A stretch of 64,000 bases of DNA from Diphasiastrum complanatum (GCA_029204225.1 CM055107.1:21498000-21561999), one strand, 5' to 3'; shown: positions 41,110 to 52,277, counted from the stretch's first letter. Translations and numbers: made by a program. The notes: a model not told the origin generated them from the letters alone.

Positions 41110-41590
41110 ATCTTTAGAATTCGCTTGATCAAAAAATTCAACAATGATGACTTCCACATGTGGAAGTTCAAGATGAAGATGATACTCACAGAAAAAAAAA
41201 CTCTGGGGATACGTCAACGATCCAATAGCCAAGCCAGCTGAACCTGACATGCTGACCGTCTGGGAAGCTAAGGATGGAAAAGCTCTTGCCATTGTATCTC
41301 TGAATCTTAAAGATTCACAAATAGCTCATGTAGCTAACAGTTCCAGCTCCAAAGAAGCATGGGACATTCTTACTAGTCTGTACAAGACAACATATGTTTT
41401 GACTCATCTCTTCTTGAGGAAGAAGTTCCTATCGCTCAAGATGAGTGAAGGGACTTCAGTCACTGATCATCTAAACAAATTCAGATAGCTACTCAATCAG
41501 TTAGATGCAATAAGTTTGACAGTGTCAGACAAAGATACTAACATGTCTTCTTCCCTCTGTCCAATCTTCTTCCCTCTTACAACAATCTAG
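41110..41590 (+). pseudogene. Copia gag start, cut short
   Basis: The frame reads Lys-Phe-Asn-Asn-Asp-Asp-Phe-His-Met-Trp-Lys-Phe-Lys-Met-Lys-Met-Ile-Leu, then from 41235 (frameshift at an A-run) Trp-Glu-Ala-Lys-Asp-Gly-Lys-Ala-Leu-Ala-x-Ile, Lys-Glu-Ala-Trp-Asp-Ile-Leu, Leu-Arg-Lys-Lys-Phe-Leu-Ser-Leu-Lys-Met and Asp-His-Leu-Asn-Lys-Phe-Arg. This is the front half of a copia gag. At about 41600 it changes without transition into gypsy reverse transcriptase, so the rest was lost when the two were joined. Confidence 0.88.
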
Positions 41591-41599
41591 TATTGCTAC

Positions 41600-42130
41600 T
41601 TAGCAATACTCCCGACCAAGCATTTTGGATCGCCTTGCTGGAGCGGAAGCTTATAGTTTCCTGGATGGATTTAGTAGTTACAATCAGGTTAAGATTGCAC
41701 CTGCCGATCGTCATAAAACTGCTTTTGCAACAGAATGGGGCACCTATGCTTACAAAGTAATGCCGTTTGGACTCTGTAATGCACCAAGCTCATTCCAAAG
41801 AGTAATGCAATTTGCTTTTAAAGATTATTTGCAGAAATTCCTTGAAATTTACTTGGACGACTTGGGAGTTCATAGTTCAGATATAGACCACCTGGATCGA
41901 TTGGAGAAAGTATTTGAAAGATGTCGCAAGTTTTGATTCATCTAACACTACCTCTGTTGCTCAAGTAATAGTTATTAAGCCTCTGGTAAATGCTCTCCGA
42001 AAAAATGTCAGATATGGGTTTCTCACGGAGTTGTGCTTGGACATGTGATATCAAGACATGGTATTGCCTATTCGAAGATCAAAGTTATTGTGGAATTGCC
42101 ACCACCAGTGACAATTCATGAGTTTACGTA
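41600..42130 (+). pseudogene. Gypsy reverse transcriptase, N-terminus missing
   Basis: Opens at Ile-Leu-Asp-Arg-Leu-Ala-Gly-Ala-Glu-Ala-Tyr-Ser-Phe-Leu-Asp-Gly-Phe, then Lys-Thr-Ala-Phe-Ala-Thr-Glu-Trp-Gly, Met-Pro-Phe-Gly-Leu-Cys-Asn-Ala-Pro and Ile-Tyr-Leu-Asp-Asp-Leu-Gly-Val-His-Ser. The Tyr-Leu-Asp-Asp catalytic pair is intact over 104 open codons (41625-41936). After a stop, Pro-Lys-Lys-Cys-Gln-Ile-Trp-Val-Ser-His and Val-Leu-Gly-His continue the palm/thumb at 42000-42060. The fingers are absent. It shares the Tyr-Leu-Asp-Asp-Leu-Gly-Val-His-Ser string with the gypsy RT at 62.99 kb, so the two are related. Confidence 0.88.
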
Positions 42131-42133
42131 TTT

Positions 42134-42676
42134 ATGGGTGATGCAAACTACTATCGAATCTTTATTATCTTCTTTGCGGATTTAGCACGACCTATATACA
42201 AACTGACTATTGTTTCTATTTGGATAGTAGAAGCGTTAGAAGCCTTTGAAAAATTTAAAAAAACATTAACTTCAGCACCAATACTGCGTTCTCCAGATTG
42301 GACGATAGAGTTTCATGTTCATATGGATACCTCAAAATACGCCATTGGATCAGTTTTGACGTAGCCAGGTGACTATAAGAAAGATTATCCTATACGATTT
42401 GCAAGCAAACAACTTACAGATCCAGAAAAGAATTATTCAACAATAGGACGTGAGGCATTAGCCATGATTTTTTCTGTTCGAAAATTTTGTCACTACCTCA
42501 TGGAAACGCACTTTGCATTTTATACGAATCATCAACCGTTACTTTACTTAGTAAACAAGACATGCAATACTGGACACATTGCAAGATGGTTATTGTTATT
42601 GACTGAATTTGACTTTCGAATTGTGGTTCGAAAGGGCAAGCAACATTATCTAGCCGATCATGTTTCGCAAATTTAA
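42134..42676 (+). pseudogene. Gypsy RNase H with an altered active-site residue
   Basis: Frames join Phe-His-Val-His-Met-Asp-Thr-Ser (first Asp), Ile-Gly-Arg-Glu-Ala-Leu-Ala-Met (Glu) and Phe-Tyr-Thr-Asn-His-Gln-Pro-Leu. The last block is normally Tyr-Thr-Asp-His-x-x-Leu, so the catalytic Asp is Asn here. A TAG at 42362 separates the halves, standing where Gln would be expected after Val-Leu-Thr. The chain ends at TAA 42674 after Leu-Ala-Asp-His-Val-Ser. RNase H degrades the RNA strand during cDNA synthesis; this copy could not. Confidence 0.85.
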
Positions 42677-42700
42677 TCTACACCAGTTAATAATACTGAA

Positions 42701-43959
42701 GTGGATGATGAACTGCCAGATGCTGCATTGTTCTATGTTGAAGCAGTACCTGAGTGGGCAGTAGATATTGTTGAGTACCTGATGCTAGGACAATCGAATG
42801 ACTCCCTGACAAAAGTACAGAAGAGACAATTGATTCATAAGGCTCAACCTTGTCAATTAATTGCAGGACAATTGTATTATCGTGGATCAGATAATATTTT
42901 ACGAAGGTGTGTTTTACCACATGAAGTACCAGATTTAATCATGTTTTCACATGATGGCATGAGTGGAGGACACTTCTCTATAGATATTACTGTTCGCAAA
43001 CTTTTACAATCAGGTTGTTGGTGGCCTACACTTTACAAGACACTAAAAATTTTATCAGACATGTGATGTTTGCCAACGAGCACGATGACCTACTCGACAA
43101 AACTAGGAACTCTTGCATCCGGTTTTATCACAAGCACCGTTTGAAAAATGGGGACTGGTTATGTTGGACCTATTCACCCTGCCGTGCAAGGATCTCAGGC
43201 CCGATACATTATCGTCGCAACTGATTATATGACCAAGTGGGTTGAAGCCAAAGCTGTCAAAGTTGCTGATGTGAAATCTACGACCAAGTTTCTATATGAA
43301 AATATTATAATCAGATTTGGATGTCCGATCGAGATTGTTAGTGACTGGGGTGCACACTTTGTTAATCAAACAATAAGTGTTTACTGGAAGATTTTTTTAT
43401 TATACACATATTTAGTACTCTCTGCTACACCATTATGACAATGATAGTTGAAGCGAGTCGGTCTGATTGGGAACATAAACTGTATGCAGCATTATGGGCA
43501 TTCAGAATCGCTTACAAAAATAGTACAAATCAAACACCTTTTCAACTGGTTTATGGTCAAGATGTTGTCATGCCGATTGAATTTTTAATCCCATCCTTAT
43601 GCATAGCAGCAACGGAACGATTAAATGACGATAAGTCTTTACAACTCCGTCATGAAGCATTGCACAAATAATGTGAAACCCGATTGATGGCAGTTCATGT
43701 CTTAGCAGCAGAGAAAGCATGCCGCAAGACATGGCACAATCGTCGATTACACAAAAAAGATCTAGCATTGATGCTCAAAATCAAGCTGATCAAGAGAAAG
43801 TTGAAGTTTACCGGTGAAGGCCCATATAAAGTGAAGGAAATCTTGAACTATGGCGCAATAATTCTTGAGCACTTGGAGGGAAAACGATTTGATACTCCGG
43901 TGAATGGCAGCCGATTATGCAAGTTTTGGCAGCCTGCTCCGCCAGTTCAGCAAGACTGA
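42701..43959 (+). pseudogene. Gypsy integrase, core deletion
   Basis: 42701-43066 is the N-terminal part with His-Asp-Gly-x-x-Gly-Gly-His and Gly-Cys-Trp-Trp-Pro-Thr-Leu. The Cys-Asp-Val-Cys-Gln-Arg half of the zinc finger (43067 on) is just past a frameshift. The core gives Val-Ala-Thr-Asp-Tyr-Met-Thr-Lys-Trp-Val-Glu-Ala and Ile-Val-Ser-Asp-Trp-Gly-Ala-His-Phe (both Asp present). At about 43438 roughly 25 codons that would hold Pro-Tyr-x-Pro and the catalytic Glu are gone, and the sequence resumes at Trp-Glu-x-Lys-Leu-Tyr-Ala-Ala-Leu-Trp. The C-terminus ends Val-Asn-Gly-Ser-Arg-Leu-Cys-Lys-Phe-Trp. The residual frames are long, so it decayed less than the copy at 12-15 kb. Confidence 0.88.
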
Positions 43960-44039
43960 TCTCAATAAATTTTTAAAATTTTAATTGTTTTTCAATTTTT
44001 TGTTTTCAACACTTTATTTGTTGAGATTTTTGGAAAAAG

Positions 44040-44100
44040 ACAGTAAAAAAAAACAAAAGAAAAAAGAAAAAAAAAAAAAAAAAAAAAAGAAAGAAAGAAA
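44040..44100 (+). repeat. A-rich tract
   Basis: About 60 bp that are almost only A with some G, 80 bp after the gypsy integrase. It gives a lysine-rich ORF that I do not consider a gene. Confidence 0.9.
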
Positions 44101-44305
44101 AGTAAAGCAAGAAGTAAGAAAAAGACTAATGAGCAAAAGTCAGAAAGTCATCAGCATAGAAAAAAAAGGAAGCACAATAATTTTTTGATGGAAAACGACT
44201 TAGAAAATCACTGTTTTGTTAGATTTGGCCTATACAGTATCAAACCTTCGCTGAGCTCTCAGACTATACATCCACTCTAGATTTATCTAATTTAAGGTGG
44301 GCGAA

Positions 44306-45065
44306 TGTTTCTGTCAAGAGAAAATCCAATTTTTGAGTTAGGCGAAGTATCACTGATATGCCATTTTGGGAACGTTCGCCGAGCATCTTAACCTCATTAT
44401 GAACTTCACCGACCTGCTAGATGATCTTAAAATGTTAAAATTAGGTTGACCATAGGTTCAAATTGTGAAAACATGCATTTATGACAATACTTGGGCGAAG
44501 GTTCATCCTTCGCCGGACCTGGAAAACATTCGCCTGATAGGTTCAGATCTCCAGAAACCTTCATCGAGATTTTTATAGTCTATTTTCATAGTACTGTACA
44601 TGCCTGCAAATTTTTGTTTAGAACTGATCAGCCAAACTAGTATTCAGTGTAATGGACCCATCAAATTCACCTATAAGTTGACTGACACTCAGAAATGGAT
44701 TGATGAATGTCCTTGCTCTTTATCACTTTTCCTCCATCTCTCATGCTTATTTGGATTTTGCTAATTGTTGGATCTGAGTGTTACTGGGATTGTATGTTAT
44801 TATACTTTTTATGAGAGAGAAAGAGAGAGAGAAAAAGAGTAAGCTATCTCTGTTGTGGATGTGTAGTGTTAAGGAATTGTAAGTGTTAAATTGTAGTGTT
44901 AAAGAGTAGGGTTAATGGATGAAGAGATAGATGTGAATCCTCCATTCATGTTGAAATCTGAACTAAACTATCACTCTCATGGGAACGAACCTACGCTTGA
45001 CAACTAACTCCGTCTCCTTGATGCTAGATTGAGTAGATCTTGGATTCAGGTTAGGTCAGGAAAGA
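44306..45065 (+). repeat. Gypsy 3' LTR
   Basis: AAGGTGGGCGAA precedes TGTTTCTGTCAAGAG, a typical gypsy polypurine/LTR border. The right half (44690-45062) aligns with 61735-62093: GAATGTCCTTxCTCTTTATC, GAGTAAGCTATC, TATCACTCTCATGGGAxCGA, AACTxxxTCTCCTTGATGCT and TTGGATTxAGG. The left half repeats TTCGCC/GGCGAA words and holds a perfect hairpin at 44494-44514. The exact right end is uncertain. Confidence 0.78.
44494..44514. repeat. Perfect 8-bp hairpin in the LTR
   Basis: GGCGAAGG, loop TTCAT, CCTTCGCC. Single GGCGAA or TTCGCC words recur at 44301, 44341, 44376 and 44530, so the arm is part of a motif spread through the U3 region. Confidence 0.85.
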
Positions 45066-46159
45066 AACCCACTATAGTCCCTCCTCATCATCAAAATCAA
45101 TACCAGCAACAAGGTCATCTGTTTCAAAATCTACAAGGTCGGAGAATTCAGAAATTGTGCCGGATAATAAACATAGCACCTAATCTTCACAATAGTCAAA
45201 AAATTTACATAAATCAGTAGTAGTAAAATATACATCGTCATTAATATAATATACAGGCAAATTGAAAAGACATTTAGACTCCTCTATAGGAATTGATTCA
45301 TCAGCAGATGTATTTTGGCCAATAAAAGAATCCCGGAGAACATCAATATTTACATCAATAAAGTCACTTTTCTTATTAGGAGTGTCAATAAGGAAGTGAC
45401 TGATATCCTTAATAGCTGATGAACAGAGGATGATGTAAAAGGAGGGTCAGCAACATAAACTTCCTCATCATCTGGAATCTGAACTAACAGGAAAAGTACG
45501 AAACCTAAGGAAGACGCCATGGAAGTAACATAGATATCTCACTTGTGCGCGAGGGAGAACTGAAACAAAACTAACTATCAAGATCGCGCACAAGAGGGAT
45601 ATGTACGACAGGTAGATACCGAATATCGCACTTGTGCACAAGTAGGTATCGTTGCAAACAAACGGACAACAATGCATGCGCACAAGAGCGATATGCCATG
45701 AATTTTGAGAACAGAAAAGGTAAAAAATTAATTAGGTTTTGTGCCATTTATACTAAATTTACGCACATGTGGTCAACAGTCAAAGGGCACGTGTCTACTT
45801 TTAATTGGACTACAGGTGTTGGCATGTGTGAGTTGACTCTGGACACGTGTGAAATGACACCTGTACACATGTCTCGTGTTCATTCGTTTGTTCGACAACA
45901 CGTGTCAGTCTCGCATTTGCTCGTACAAATCCCACATGTGTAAAGTGACAGGGTGACACATGTCGCTCTCGCATTTGATTGTACACGTCCCACACGTGTG
46001 ACAGGCCTATCGTTCACACGATCTACTATTGTCACAACCATCCTTCCTTCCACTTGTCTGTTTATGATCAGTTCATTGTTGTTCTGAGAAATTCCTAGTT
46101 TTGATAGTCTTACCGAAGTAGCTGATGGATCATTGCAAGTGTCTTGCGGAGACTAACTG
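45066..46159. other. Unassigned; cluster of CACGTGT motifs 45780-46010
   Basis: No gene is recognised at 45066-45770. From 45784 the sequence is dense in CACGTGT, ACATGTG and CACACGTGTGA words. Two ~60-bp half-repeats share CGTGTCxGTCTCGCATTTG and TCCCACATGTG/TCCCACACGTG. The words are identical to those in the copia LTR at 38897-38935. CACGTG is the plant G-box core, so this may be an LTR promoter piece. Confidence 0.5.
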
Positions 46160-47090
46160 CCACCTACAATGGATGATCAGCCAAAAGAAGACCTACAAAA
46201 GCAGGCGAAGCAGCTAGAAGACATCAAAAATTAAGCAAAGAAGCTGAGGAGGAAAGGACAAAACTTAAACAACAGATGAGTCAGATCAACCTTGATCAAA
46301 AGAAACTCTCTAGAGCAATGATAGTTGAATCCCTCGTATGAAGCCCAAAGAGATCCAAAAAAAATGGTTCAAAAGAAAGAGCTGTAGAAAAAAAGAAAGA
46401 TGAAGACAACCGTGAACCTGCAAATAAAGTGAGCTCCTCACCCAACAAGTGGTGGTCAAAGCTCGACATTGCAAGGGTCCACCAAGGCTGCAACTGTAGA
46501 ACTATCAGTTCCTTCACCCTCCCACCAAGCCTTCATCATGTTTCCTCACCATTACCAGATCGTCCACCCAAATCTGTTCCTACCACCAAATTTTTGTTGA
46601 TGAGTCCATCCCCTTGAGACTGATAATCAAAGTTTGTGTAACCTACAGATCAAAGGTTTTCCTCAAACTTCAACTAAGAGAAGAACTACGGAAATGCCTA
46701 GAAGCAAATGGAGCATACAGACATCCCAAAAGCTAGAATCTACCAAGAAACCAAAGATGAAACCGTCAATGGCAGATACAAGTGACAAAAAAAAGAGACA
46801 CATGGAAAGCATTTGAGCATGCAAATTATGAAGCTACTGGGAGCTCTCCAATTTTGAGAATGTCAACCACCTATAGCAATAAGACATTCTGATCCAACTG
46901 CGACAATTTGTAAAAACAATTTTTGTGATAAAGACTGGCGACAATAAGCACTTGGTTTTATGTAAGCGAACGAGGATCTACGCTTTTCCAAGTGACGATC
47001 GAAGATGCTAATGCAGAAGCAGAACGACATCGTCCAATATGAGTTGTAGTGGGTCCTACAACACATTAGGGGTGGAATGATGTTGGCTGA
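46160..47090 (+). other. Possible 3' internal region of a retroelement, broken
   Basis: From the ATG at 46170 a short frame reads Met-Asp-Asp-Gln-Pro-Lys-Glu-Asp-Leu-Gln-Lys-Gln-Ala-Lys-Gln-Leu, a charged helix, then stops. Further Lys/Glu-rich pieces follow to 46830. Nothing identifies a pol gene. The interval ends in a purine-rich ACATTAGGGGTGGAATGA and an LTR-like start at 47091, so it is probably the 3' inside of an element, possibly a gag-like coiled coil. This is inference from context. Confidence 0.35.
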
Positions 47091-48050
47091 TTCTAACGCA
47101 TCCCCAAGATACTCGGATAGGGCAACTCAAGAGCACCTCTCACCTTAGACTGAGGAGGTCTCTGAGAAGACGAGACGAACGAAGACTGAGAGATGAGTAT
47201 GAGAGTTGAGAAATACTAGTAGTAATGGCAAGCAAGAACTGTGTAAGCCTCATGGTGAATCCCGAAAGATGGAATGACCATGTAGAAACTAGTATTTCTA
47301 GGCAAATGTAATAAATGCAAGTAGACCCCTCGACTTCATCGACATCGACGTCACTGACTCAACCGATATCTATCAATGACTTTGACTCCATCGACTGCAT
47401 TTTTATACTGATTGTCGCTACATTCTGCATTTTTGCTCGCACTTTCTGATAGGCGAAACCCGACACCCGACACTGTCGCCTTTATTTTTGCGACAATTGT
47501 GTTAACTCAACTTTTGGGCCATTTCAGACACTTCCAGAAATGCAACACTGCCTTGGCAAAATGCAAAAAATGCGACACTACAGTTTTACACGGGATTCTA
47601 CACAAGCAAAAAACCTGGCACTTTGCATAAATACACAAGATTCCAAGTACAGATTCACGCTCCAATAACAATTGTTCTAATTAGTCAGTTAATCAGCTAT
47701 CAAGCAATCTTGTAAATGTAAAACTAGAATAATGCAAGATCTTCCAATTGCTATATATGTAAATGAGCGATTGAATCGTGGGAGATGAAGATCAAAGAGA
47801 TAGATCTACGACCAAAATTGGTCTATCAAAAGCTGACTTCTTAGAGTTAGTGGAGAGAGAGATATTCGAAACTTTAGCAATTGATTTGAGTCTGTGCGCT
47901 TATCAACACAATTGTATTGTTGTATGATTGTTGTTACTACAACTTTGTTATACAGATTTGCTACTGTTCAAACATCATTATAAGAGAAATGTATGGTTGT
48001 CTTTGACGCCTAAGTTATTTTCACATTCTCTTTATATCAAGTTATCAACA
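47091..48050 (+). repeat. LTR, 960 bp, probably a 3' LTR
   Basis: TGTTGGCTGATTC follows the purine tract GGGGTGGAATGA; it ends TTATCAACA at 48050 (TGTTG/CAACA ends). A TATA-like CTATATATGTAAATG is near 47750. No primer site follows; instead minus-strand copia RNase H begins. One 20-bp phrase near the end is shared with the LTR at 40074-41025. The length is similar, but the overall sequence is not clearly alignable by eye. Confidence 0.6.
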
Positions 48051-50045
48051 AAAGAGGATTGCATGGCTTGAGGTTTGCAAGAAGTTGCCTTAGCCAGATC
48101 ACCTCTTTGGTTGCATTTGTGGTAGCTATGTATTCAGATTCCGTTGATGATAATACAATTGTGGTCTGCTTCCGGCTGTTCCATGAGATTGGACCTTGGT
48201 TGTCTAAAATATAGATCCAGAAGTTGATTTTCTGGTGTCGACATCTCTTGTCCAATCCGCATCTATGTAGGCTTTAAGGATGTTGGCAGTTTGGCTACCT
48301 CCATAGCAGATGCTGAGAGTTTTTGTTGCTTGGATGTACTTCATGACCTTTGTTAGCGCTTTCCAGTGAGTTAAGTCTGGATTTCATAGGAACTGGCTAA
48401 GTGTACTGTTCAAATATGCAAGATCTGGTCATGTGCAGATCATTGCGTACATCAGTGAGCCGATGATGGATTGAAATGGGTAGCGCTTCATTTTCTCTTT
48501 TTATGTCTTAGTTTGAGGACACTGTTTCTTTGATAATTTTAGTCCAGGTTCGAGCGGATAGTGACTTGGTTTGCAGTTGGTCATACCATACTTTACTGGC
48601 ACGTTGTTGAGATATCATTGCTGACTGATAAAAATCAATCTACTAGGTCGATCTTATTGGATTTGGATTCCGAGACAATAGTGAGCTGGACCCATGTCAG
48701 TCATCTTGTATTCCTAGGCCAGCACACATCTCGTATCCTTCATCAGATTTAGATTGTTATTGAATAAAAGTGTGTCATCTACATAGAGATTGATGATAAT
48801 GAAGTAATCTGATACATACTTGAAGTAGACATTCGAGTCTGTCGAGTTTGGAATAAAACCATTCTCGATCAGAAATACGTTGATCTTCTGGAACCAGGCT
48901 CTTGGTGACTGTTTCAGCCCATAGACGCCTTGTGGATTTTGCATACAAGGTACTGTTGCTTGCCGTTGAGCTCGTATCCCTTTGGCTGCGTCATATAGAT
49001 TTCCTCTTTGATAGTTCCATTGAGAAAGGCGGTCTGGACATCCATCTTATGGACTTCAAGATCTACTGCAGCTGCAAAGGAGAGAAGTAGGTAGATTGAA
49101 GCATGTTTGACAACTGGGCTGAAGGTTTTAGAATAATCCAGATCTGGAATCTGGGAAAAGCCTTTGGTAACTAGTTTGGCCTTGTGACAATTGAGTTGTT
49201 TCTCAACGTCGTACTTCGGCTTGAATATTTATTTGCATGGAATTGGGTTTCGGTCCTTTGATAGCTCAGTGATTGTCCATGTTTGATTCTCTATCAGAGA
49301 ATTGAATTCGGTGTCCATCGTTGCTTTTTACTGGTCAACATCAAGAGTAGACTTTGCCTTAGAAACGGTGGTTGGTTCCTGCACAAAGTAGCAGGCCGGA
49401 TCATCCATAAATCTGGATGGAGGCTATTTGGATATATGCGACCTTCTGGGTTGAACTTTGCTCTTCTAATGTGGGTGATTTGTTGAGATTTTGACTCATT
49501 GTTTGAGTCAGAGTTGCTATTCTGTAGTTGAATCCTTGGATCAGAATTTGGGTGTTCGATCCTTGGGTCGAATTTATTAGCAGCTTTCTCCTTGTGGTCG
49601 ATGAACTGGTCTTCCACAAAAATGACATCTCTACTGGTGAATGCCTTCTCAGTATCCAGATTGTAGAGCTTGTATGCCTTGTGGTTTGGAAAATAGTCGA
49701 TGAAAATCATTTTCTTGCCTTTGTCATCAAGCTTTCTTCTTAGATCTTCAAAGATCTGAGCAAAAGCGATGCATCCAAACACTCGAATATTTTTGAGTGA
49801 TGGTTTCGATCCTGTCCACACCTCATATGGTGTTTTGCCATTCAGGGCCTTTGTAATGGATCGATTTTGAAGATAGGCTGTTGTAGTAACAACTTCTATC
49901 CAGAATTTCTTTGGAAGAGAGGCATGGGCCAGCATGCTCTTAGCACTTTCAATGAGTGTCCGATTCTTCCATTCATAGCTTTACCATTGGACTGAGGTGA
50001 ATAGTTGGTTGTAAATTGTTGATGTATCCTGTTGGCTTTGCAGAA
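48051..50045 (-). pseudogene. Copia integrase C-terminus, RT and RNase H, minus strand
   Basis: From 50045 downward: Tyr-Ser-Pro-Gln-Ser-Asn-Gly (catalytic-Glu region, frameshifted), then an open frame 49935-49294 with Ala-Ser-Leu-Pro-Lys-Lys-Phe-Trp, Lys-Thr-Pro-Tyr-Glu-Val-Trp-Thr-Gly-Ser-Lys-Pro, Val-Phe-Gly-Cys-Ile-Ala and Ser-Arg-Asp-Val-Ile-Phe. RT fingers are scattered over 49290-48960. Tyr-Gly-Leu-Lys-Gln-Ser-Pro-Arg-Ala-Trp and Leu-Tyr-Val-Asp-Asp-Thr-Leu (catalytic pair intact) lie in 48944-48714. RNase H at 48255-48040 shows [18 protein letters not shown]. Gag, protease and most of integrase are missing. RNase H ends directly against the LTR at 48050. Confidence 0.88.
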
Positions 50046-51149
50046 CCCTAGCTGGAACTACCTTTTGCCTTGTTACTCTTCATTTGATCTCCCTGAATAC
50101 TTAGCCAAGCTCATCCATGCCCTCTTTTGTAAAAAGTCTATAATCTATGTTAACCTTCTTCGAGAGAAAAGAGTCTTTGTTCTTTTGAATGAAGTAAATC
50201 TATGAGTATCATTGTTTATGTTTTCGTTAGATCCATTTTTGCTATTTAAATAAAGGAGTAATCATTTTGAAATTCGTACCAAAAACCACCACAACACACC
50301 CAACCTTGTGCATGACATGTTAGGGTTGAACCAAGAGCCTAGTTTCAATATCATGTGAAATGTGTTCAATTAACCATGTGGACCGCATAATAGAACCCCA
50401 TACTCAACTACATCGCCACCTACCACCACGTGTCCGGTGCCAAGTGATACAAGCCTAATGACACTCAACTTCTTATATGGGTAAATTCAAGGCCCTTAAT
50501 TACTTTATGGGACGCCCACTTTTCTTAAAGCACTTACAAGTACATAGATTTGTGTGAGCCACCTCCCTTTATGGCATTTGTGCGTGATATAAATAGTAAG
50601 TACTTCACTTACTTACCATTCTTAATTGAGTAGTCCCTGTGGTCAACACCTACTATGCCATAGGTAAGATATTTTTGTTTATGCACTTTTTGGCCTCCAC
50701 TTGTATTTTCCTTTTGCGTGTCTGTGGCCCATGGCTCAAGCCGTCGAGGTTTGTTCGTCGGGGTGCCGATCAACACATTGCCCTGAGATTTTTTTCCACT
50801 TGCCCATACTTTGCCATTACCAGCTCCCTTGTCCCACAATTCCTCTGCCGTGTTCGTGAGTCGATTTTTTCCCTTGTCACAGTTGCTCTGACACGCACAA
50901 CTTTCAGTGGGGCACTCATGACTTGGGGTTTCTTTAAGGCAACCGGTTATTTGAAAAACATAGTAGGCAATTTTTGTATTAATAAAAAGTAACAAAGTAA
51001 ATTGGAAAATTTGCTCGATAGTGCCGCGGCTAGTATAATCGGGCCAATTCTAAGGCTGTGAACTATTCTATGGGCCATTTCTAAGGCCTCAAAATTTGCT
51101 CTAGCCACATTCTGGGCGGGCTGGGACCCCTATCTATAGGCTTTTGTGT
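50046..51149. other. Unassigned spacer
   Basis: No known domain was found. A 128-codon minus-strand frame (50995-50609) overlaps a 117-codon plus-strand frame; neither resembles a family I know, and the overlap suggests chance open frames. 50270-50560 is CA-rich in parts. Confidence 0.5.
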
Positions 51150-51256
51150 GTCGATTTTACCATTTATAGCCGGGTTTTACATGCCAGTTTTTGTACAAAC
51201 TTGTGAAAATTGCTCTACAAATAGCCTGATTTTTCGTGCAAAAATATCGGCTAACA
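51150..51256 (+). repeat. Dispersed ~110-bp repeat, copy 2
   Basis: GTCGATTTTACCATTTATAG, GGGTTTTACATGCCAGTTTT, TTGTGAAAATTGCTCTA, GCCTGATTTTTCGTGC and AATATCGGCTAACA, in the same order as at 32235 and 55258. Confidence 0.87.
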
Positions 51257-51645
51257 AAGTCCGGAGAAACAGTCTGACCTTGAACTGAACCTTGAAGACT
51301 AGGATCCTTTTTTAATCTCGTGTGAATACGGGCAAGTCTAGAATTTCCAATTCTATGGACAGCCTAGAAAGTCTTGCGACAAACTTCAGTTGATTCTAGA
51401 AAGTAAGTGAAACCTTTCCTATCAGGCCTGACAGATGAACAAAGGTAATAATTTTGATTATTTTTTGTCTTTGAAAAAAGCTCAAGCGAATCTGCTTAAC
51501 TTTAGCAAAGGTTAATTTTCGCAAACACTGGAGGAAATACAACAAACTAAGTTTTTGACTCTACGGATTTCACGAGGTTCTAGCAATTGTTTTTGACGTG
51601 AGGTCATTTCTCGATTTGATTGTAAGTCTCTTTGAAATTTCTCTT

Positions 51646-52155
51646 TCACTTTGGCTTTTGCTTTGTATGAAGAACTTGGGACAGTGGCACACCTAAAGGT
51701 GCTGGTAATGATTCCATACCTGTTGAAGGTGTGGGTTGAATCTCTACCACTTCATTATCTTTAGAAGGCTCTGGGCTTTCAGAAATCTCTGCAACATTAA
51801 AAAATATAGATCTCTTGGACTCCGCAACATTGAACGGACCGGGCCTTTGTGCTGGTCTTGAATTTCTCAAGGAAAGATTGCCAAGTCATGGGATGGTGGA
51901 TTGACTAGAATCAGTAACTGAGTGCTTGTCTGATTCTGAACCATTGTGGATTTTTGGTGAAGGAGAGTAGTATACTGCTCTTGGATTTAAGAGACACAAT
52001 GACGAGGATGAAGTCGTACAAAATTCAGCAGCTTGTGTCGAACCTGGAGTCACCTCGTGGTACACAATTGTAATCTTGATGTCGGCAGATGAACTCGTAG
52101 AAATTCCATCGTAATAAGTTACAACAAGAGGAACTAAAGAAGATGAACTTTCCAT
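51646..52155 (-). CDS. Hypothetical Ser-rich protein, one in-frame TGA
   Basis: The minus-strand frame starts at the ATG at 52155 (Met-Glu-Ser-Ser-Ser-Ser-Leu) and is open for 89 codons to a TGA at 51886-51888. The same frame then continues without another stop for 80 codons to 51646. The protein is rich in Ser, Pro, Thr and acidic residues (for example Ile-Ser-Glu-Ser-Pro-Glu-Pro-Ser-Lys-Asp) and looks disordered. No domain is recognised. It faces away from the intron-bearing plus-strand tract that starts at 52394, and a perfect hairpin lies between them at 52278. Either a pseudogene with one nonsense change, or two exons with an unseen intron. Confidence 0.4.
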
Positions 52156-52277
52156 TGCTAAACCAAAATGAAAAAGTACTACGAAGTAAAAATTAAAATA
52201 ATTACAATTTTACTTTTAGTCATGGGACTTGATTAAATAAGTTAACAAAAAACAAAAAAAATTGAAGACTTAATTCT

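Noticed and set aside
44040-44188. Lysine-rich ORF after the gypsy pol
   Set aside because: Produced entirely by an A-rich tract; no other coding signal.
47091-48050. 3' LTR of the minus-strand copia at 48051-50045
   Set aside because: The purine tract and TATA-like sequence fit the plus orientation, and the minus-strand sequence just before it is pyrimidine-rich rather than a polypurine tract.
50609-50995. 128-codon minus-strand ORF with several Cys
   Set aside because: It overlaps an equally long plus-strand frame, and neither has recognisable motifs; most likely chance open frames.
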